Source: Gemmatimonadota bacterium (lineage in GTDB: Bacteria > Gemmatimonadota > Gemmatimonadetes > Gemmatimonadales > Gemmatimonadaceae). From it: 8,476 nt of DNA. The notes below the pieces were generated by a model. It ran no database searches and was not told where the DNA came from. It saw only the letters and a program-made list of their open reading frames with translations. The position numbers and the translations under genes are program-made. The stretch is taken from contig QHUV01000155.1 in assembly GCA_003222065.1 (NCBI GenBank), forward strand, positions 1 through 8,476. Reading direction: 5' to 3'. This document shows, piece by piece, positions 6,012 through 8,476 of the stretch (the first letter of the stretch is position 1; every line of letters begins with the position of its first letter).

Positions 6012-7400
6012 GTGCCGCGCTTTCCCGACAGGCGAGGTCTCGCCGTAACGGCCGCCAGCGCCGATTCCGTGTGCCGGCTCGACGACGCCATCGACGCGTA
6101 CCTCGGCGCGCGCGTCGACACGCGAACGCGCCTCGACGCCGTGCTCGCGGCAGACGCGGACTTCGCGCTCGCGCATTGCGTCGACGGGTACCTGCGCATG
6201 CTGTCGAGCAAGCGCGAGGGCACGGAGGAGGCGCGCGCCGCGCTCACGCGTGCGCGCGAGGCGGCGCTCCGTCAGCCGCCCTCGCCGCGCGAGACGCGCC
6301 ACATCGAGGCGCTGGACGCCTGGTCGCGAGGGGACATGCGCCGCGCCGTCGCGCATTGGAGCGCGATCCTCGGCGACCATCCACTCGATCTGCTGGCCAT
6401 CAAGGTGTCGCAGTTCGTGCTCTCCTATCTCGGCGAGAGCGAAGGGATGCGAGACGTTATTGGTGGTGTGCTGAAATACTGGGACTCCGCGCTGCCGGGA
6501 TACGGATACGTACTTGGCTGTTACGCCTACGGTCTGGAGGAGGCGGGGGACTACGCGGGCGCCGAGAAACTCGGACGCCGCGCGGTGGAGTTCAACCCGT
6601 GCGACATCTGGGCGGCGCACGCCGTTGCGCATGTCGCCGAAATGCAGGGTCGTCGGCGAGAGGGCATCGCGTGGATCGCGAACGGCGCCGAGCACTGGCA
6701 TGGTTGCAATAACTTCGCGTTCCACCTGCGCTGGCACGAAGCGCTCTTCCGTCTCGACCTCGAGGAGCACGACCGCGTCATCGACGTCTATGATCGCGAG
6801 GTACGCGCCGAGCATTCCGATGAGTATTTGGATATCGCGAATGCCGTGTCGCTGCTCTGGCGCCTCGAGCAGGCGGAGGTCGACGTCGGTACCCGGTGGC
6901 GCGAGCTTGCCGAGCGCGCGCGATTGCACATTGACGATCACTCGCTCGTCTTCGTCGACTTGCATTATCTCATGGCGCTCGCCGCCGCGGGCGATGCAAC
7001 TGCCGTGGAGCAGTTTCTCCATTCATGCGAGCGATTCGCAATCGAAGAAAGTACCGAAGCGAGGGTAATGGCCGATGTCGGCCTGCCGCTGGCGCGAGCG
7101 GTGGTGGGGCATCGACGGGGCGCGTTCGCCAGCGTGGTCGATCAGCTGCTGTCCCGGCGAAACGATTTCCGACGCATCGGCGCCAGTCACGCACAGCGCG
7201 ACATCTTCGACCAGTTGCTCATTGACGCGGCCTGGCGCGACGGTCAGCTGCACGTCGCGTCGGAGCTGCTTGCCGAGCGCACCGCACGACGCCCGGGCAA
7301 CGTCTGGGGCTGGAAGCACTACGCGGCGGTATTGCGCGCGCTGGGGTCGAGCGACGCGACGAGCGCTGGCCGCACTCTCGATCGGCTGCGCGAGGCATGA
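6012..7400 (+). CDS. TTC38-like tetratricopeptide repeat protein
   Basis: 462 residues from GTG 6012 to TGA 7398-7400. The start is 10 bp after the previous stop; no better start precedes the conserved N-terminus (SADSVCRLDDAIDAYL), and no clear ribosome binding site is seen. The protein is all helical with degenerate TPR-type pairs across its length. The pattern resembles the tetratricopeptide repeat protein 38 family: LAHCVDGYLRML, a PRETRHIEALDAWSRGD segment, YGLEEAGDYAGAEKLGRRAVEFNPCDIWAAHAVAHVAEMQGR, the His-rich HWHGCNNFAFHLRWHEALFRLD (about residues 228-250), and QRDIFDQLLIDAAWRDGQ near the C-terminus. There is no signal peptide or membrane segment, so it is probably cytoplasmic. The biochemical role of the family is not established. 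Its position between deacylase and lyase genes, with a 4-bp overlap into the latter, implies co-expression with amino acid catabolism. Confidence 0.75.
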   Translation: MPRFPDRRGLAVTAASADSVCRLDDAIDAYLGARVDTRTRLDAVLAADADFALAHCVDGYLRMLSSKREGTEEARAALTRAREAALRQPPSPRETRHIEALDAWSRGDMRRAVAHWSAILGDHPLDLLAIKVSQFVLSYLGESEGMRDVIGGVLKYWDSALPGYGYVLGCYAYGLEEAGDYAGAEKLGRRAVEFNPCDIWAAHAVAHVAEMQGRRREGIAWIANGAEHWHGCNNFAFHLRWHEALFRLDLEEHDRVIDVYDREVRAEHSDEYLDIANAVSLLWRLEQAEVDVGTRWRELAERARLHIDDHSLVFVDLHYLMALAAAGDATAVEQFLHSCERFAIEESTEARVMADVGLPLARAVVGHRRGAFASVVDQLLSRRNDFRRIGASHAQRDIFDQLLIDAAWRDGQLHVASELLAERTARRPGNVWGWKHYAAVLRALGSSDATSAGRTLDRLREA

Positions 7401-8476
7401 GCGACGGCCTGCCGAAGCGAAAGGGGCTTGCCATCGATACGCTGCTGGCGCACTCGGGGGGCGATCCCAAGGACCGCCAGGGCGCCGTGAATCCTCCTGT
7501 CTATCGCGCGTCGACGTTTTTATTCGAGACGGCGGCGGAATGGGAAGCCTCCCGCGATCCAAAGCGCCGCTTCGACATCATTCGCTATGGACAGCTCGCG
7601 ACGCCGACAACACTGGCGTTCGAGGAGGCGATAGCGACCCTCGAGGGCGGTTTCCGCGCCATGCTCCTCCCTTCCGGCCTCGCCGCCGTCACCGTGGCGA
7701 TTCAGGCACTCGTTAGGTCCGGCGATCACATCCTCGTTGCCGATACGGTGTACCCGCCGACGCGTATCTTCTGCGACACGACGCTCGAGCGCTTCGGCGT
7801 CGAAACGAGCTACTATGACCCGCTCGTCGGCGCCGACATCGCCGCGGCGTTCCGCCCGAACACGCGACTCGTGTTTCTCGAGTCGCCGGGATCGATGACG
7901 TTCGAGGTCCAGGACGTGCCGGCGATTTGCGCCGCCGCGCGCGCGCGCGGGATTCACACGCTGTTGGACAACAGTTGGGCGACGCCGTACTTCTTTCCGG
8001 CGTTCGAGCGCGGCGTCGACGTCTCGATTCTCGCGGCCACGAAATATGTTGGCGGCCATTCCGACGTCATGATGGGCACGATCACGACGACGGAGGCGCT
8101 GTACGAGCAGATACGATCGGCGGTGGCGGAGCTGGGGTTTTGCGTGAGCTCGGACGACGCGTACCTCGCGCTGCGCGGGCTGCGAACGTTGAGCGTGCGT
8201 CTCGAGCGACACCAGCGAAACGCGGTACAGGTCGCGGAGTGGCTGAAGACCCGTCGGGAGGTGAAGCGCGTGCTCTATCCCGCGCTCGCCGACGCGCCCG
8301 GCCACGCCCTCTGGCGGCGCGATTTCTCCGGTGCGAGTGGTCTGTTCGGCGTCGAGCTGCACAAGACCGCGAGGCCGGACCTCGAGAGAATGCTGAACGC
8401 CCTGGAATTGTTCGGCATGGGCGCGAGCTTCGGCGGCTTCGAGAGTCTCCTCATCCCTCTGGATCCTCGCCATTAT
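7397..8476 (+). CDS. metC: Cystathionine beta-lyase-type PLP enzyme (Cys/Met metabolism family), 3' partial
   Basis: 360 residues are visible; the family usually has ~390-400, so about 30-40 are missing beyond the right edge. ATG 7397 overlaps the TPR gene stop (ATGA), indicating translational coupling. Fold-type I Cys/Met-metabolism landmarks: NPPVYRASTFLF, IRYGQLATPTTLAFEEAIATLEGG, LPSGLAAVTVAI, ADTVYPPTRIFCD (Y119, stacking on the cofactor), VFLESPGSMTFEVQDVPAI, LDNSWATPYFF (D191, pairing with the pyridine nitrogen) and the Schiff-base lysine K216 in ATKYVGGHSDVMMG. The SPGSMTFEVQD and SDVMMG wording is that of bacterial MetC (cystathionine to homocysteine, pyruvate and ammonia). The cofactor-phosphate motif reads Y64-G-Q66 where MetC normally has YGR, an unusual change. 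Given the operon, it may act on another thioether or cysteine conjugate, so the symbol denotes family rather than proven role. Confidence 0.85.
   Translation, partial: MSDGLPKRKGLAIDTLLAHSGGDPKDRQGAVNPPVYRASTFLFETAAEWEASRDPKRRFDIIRYGQLATPTTLAFEEAIATLEGGFRAMLLPSGLAAVTVAIQALVRSGDHILVADTVYPPTRIFCDTTLERFGVETSYYDPLVGADIAAAFRPNTRLVFLESPGSMTFEVQDVPAICAAARARGIHTLLDNSWATPYFFPAFERGVDVSILAATKYVGGHSDVMMGTITTTEALYEQIRSAVAELGFCVSSDDAYLALRGLRTLSVRLERHQRNAVQVAEWLKTRREVKRVLYPALADAPGHALWRRDFSGASGLFGVELHKTARPDLERMLNALELFGMGASFGGFESLLIPLDPRHY

Noticed and set aside
5985..7022. Minus-strand open frame of 345 codons opposite the TPR gene
   Set aside because: Shadow of the TTC38-like gene; composition is biased and no motif is recognisable.
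7520..8473. Long minus-strand open frame (317 codons) opposite the MetC gene
   Set aside because: The + strand shows an unmistakable PLP enzyme with all motifs. The antisense frame is Arg/His-rich with no domain, a normal shadow in GC-rich DNA.

Overview
This is a GC-rich bacterial chromosomal segment whose coding is dense and mostly on the + strand. No rRNA, tRNA, CRISPR array, transposase or phage structural gene is visible. Nothing fixes the taxon. A strongly biased octamer (GCCTAACG/CGTTAGGC) and a heptameric GCGTGGA-type intergenic repeat suggest a high-GC environmental phylum such as Gemmatimonadota or Acidobacteriota; this is a low-confidence inference.

Layout. (1) 2-679 (+): the 3' part of a MepA-like (M74/LAS) peptidoglycan metallopeptidase, open at the left edge, with an unrecognised C-terminal extension. 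(2) 629-2104 (-): an exported metal-dependent amidohydrolase, converging on gene 1 with 51 bp of tail-to-tail overlap. (3) 2254-2871 (+): the ATPase of a polar amino acid ABC transporter, broken off just before its H-loop. (4) About 2825-3555 (+): a GntR/HutC (UTRA) regulator that has lost its start, is fused out of frame to the broken ATPase and carries a second frameshift in its effector domain. (5) 3556-3797: intergenic DNA with an inverted array of 7-bp repeats, then a candidate promoter, a HutC-type operator dyad and a good ribosome binding site. (6) 3798-8476 (+): a tightly packed operon of a fold-type I aminotransferase, an AstE/aspartoacylase-family deacylase, a TTC38-like TPR protein and a MetC-type lyase that runs off the right edge.

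The operon reads as amino acid catabolism: a deacylase to free an N-acylated amino compound, an aminotransferase for the alpha-amino group and a C-S beta-lyase for a thioether substrate. The substrate cannot be named from sequence. The transporter ATPase and UTRA regulator that would normally accompany such genes are both damaged just upstream, while all four catabolic frames are intact. The operator-like dyad upstream of the aminotransferase may therefore be a relic of lost regulation. If the sequence is a metagenome assembly, the two lesions could instead be errors.

The most notable observations are the ATPase/GntR double lesion, including an ATGA junction that imitates two coupled genes, the inverted heptamer array, the over-represented octamer that forces rare codons, the TTC38-like protein inside a catabolic operon, and an Arg-to-Gln change in the MetC cofactor-binding motif.
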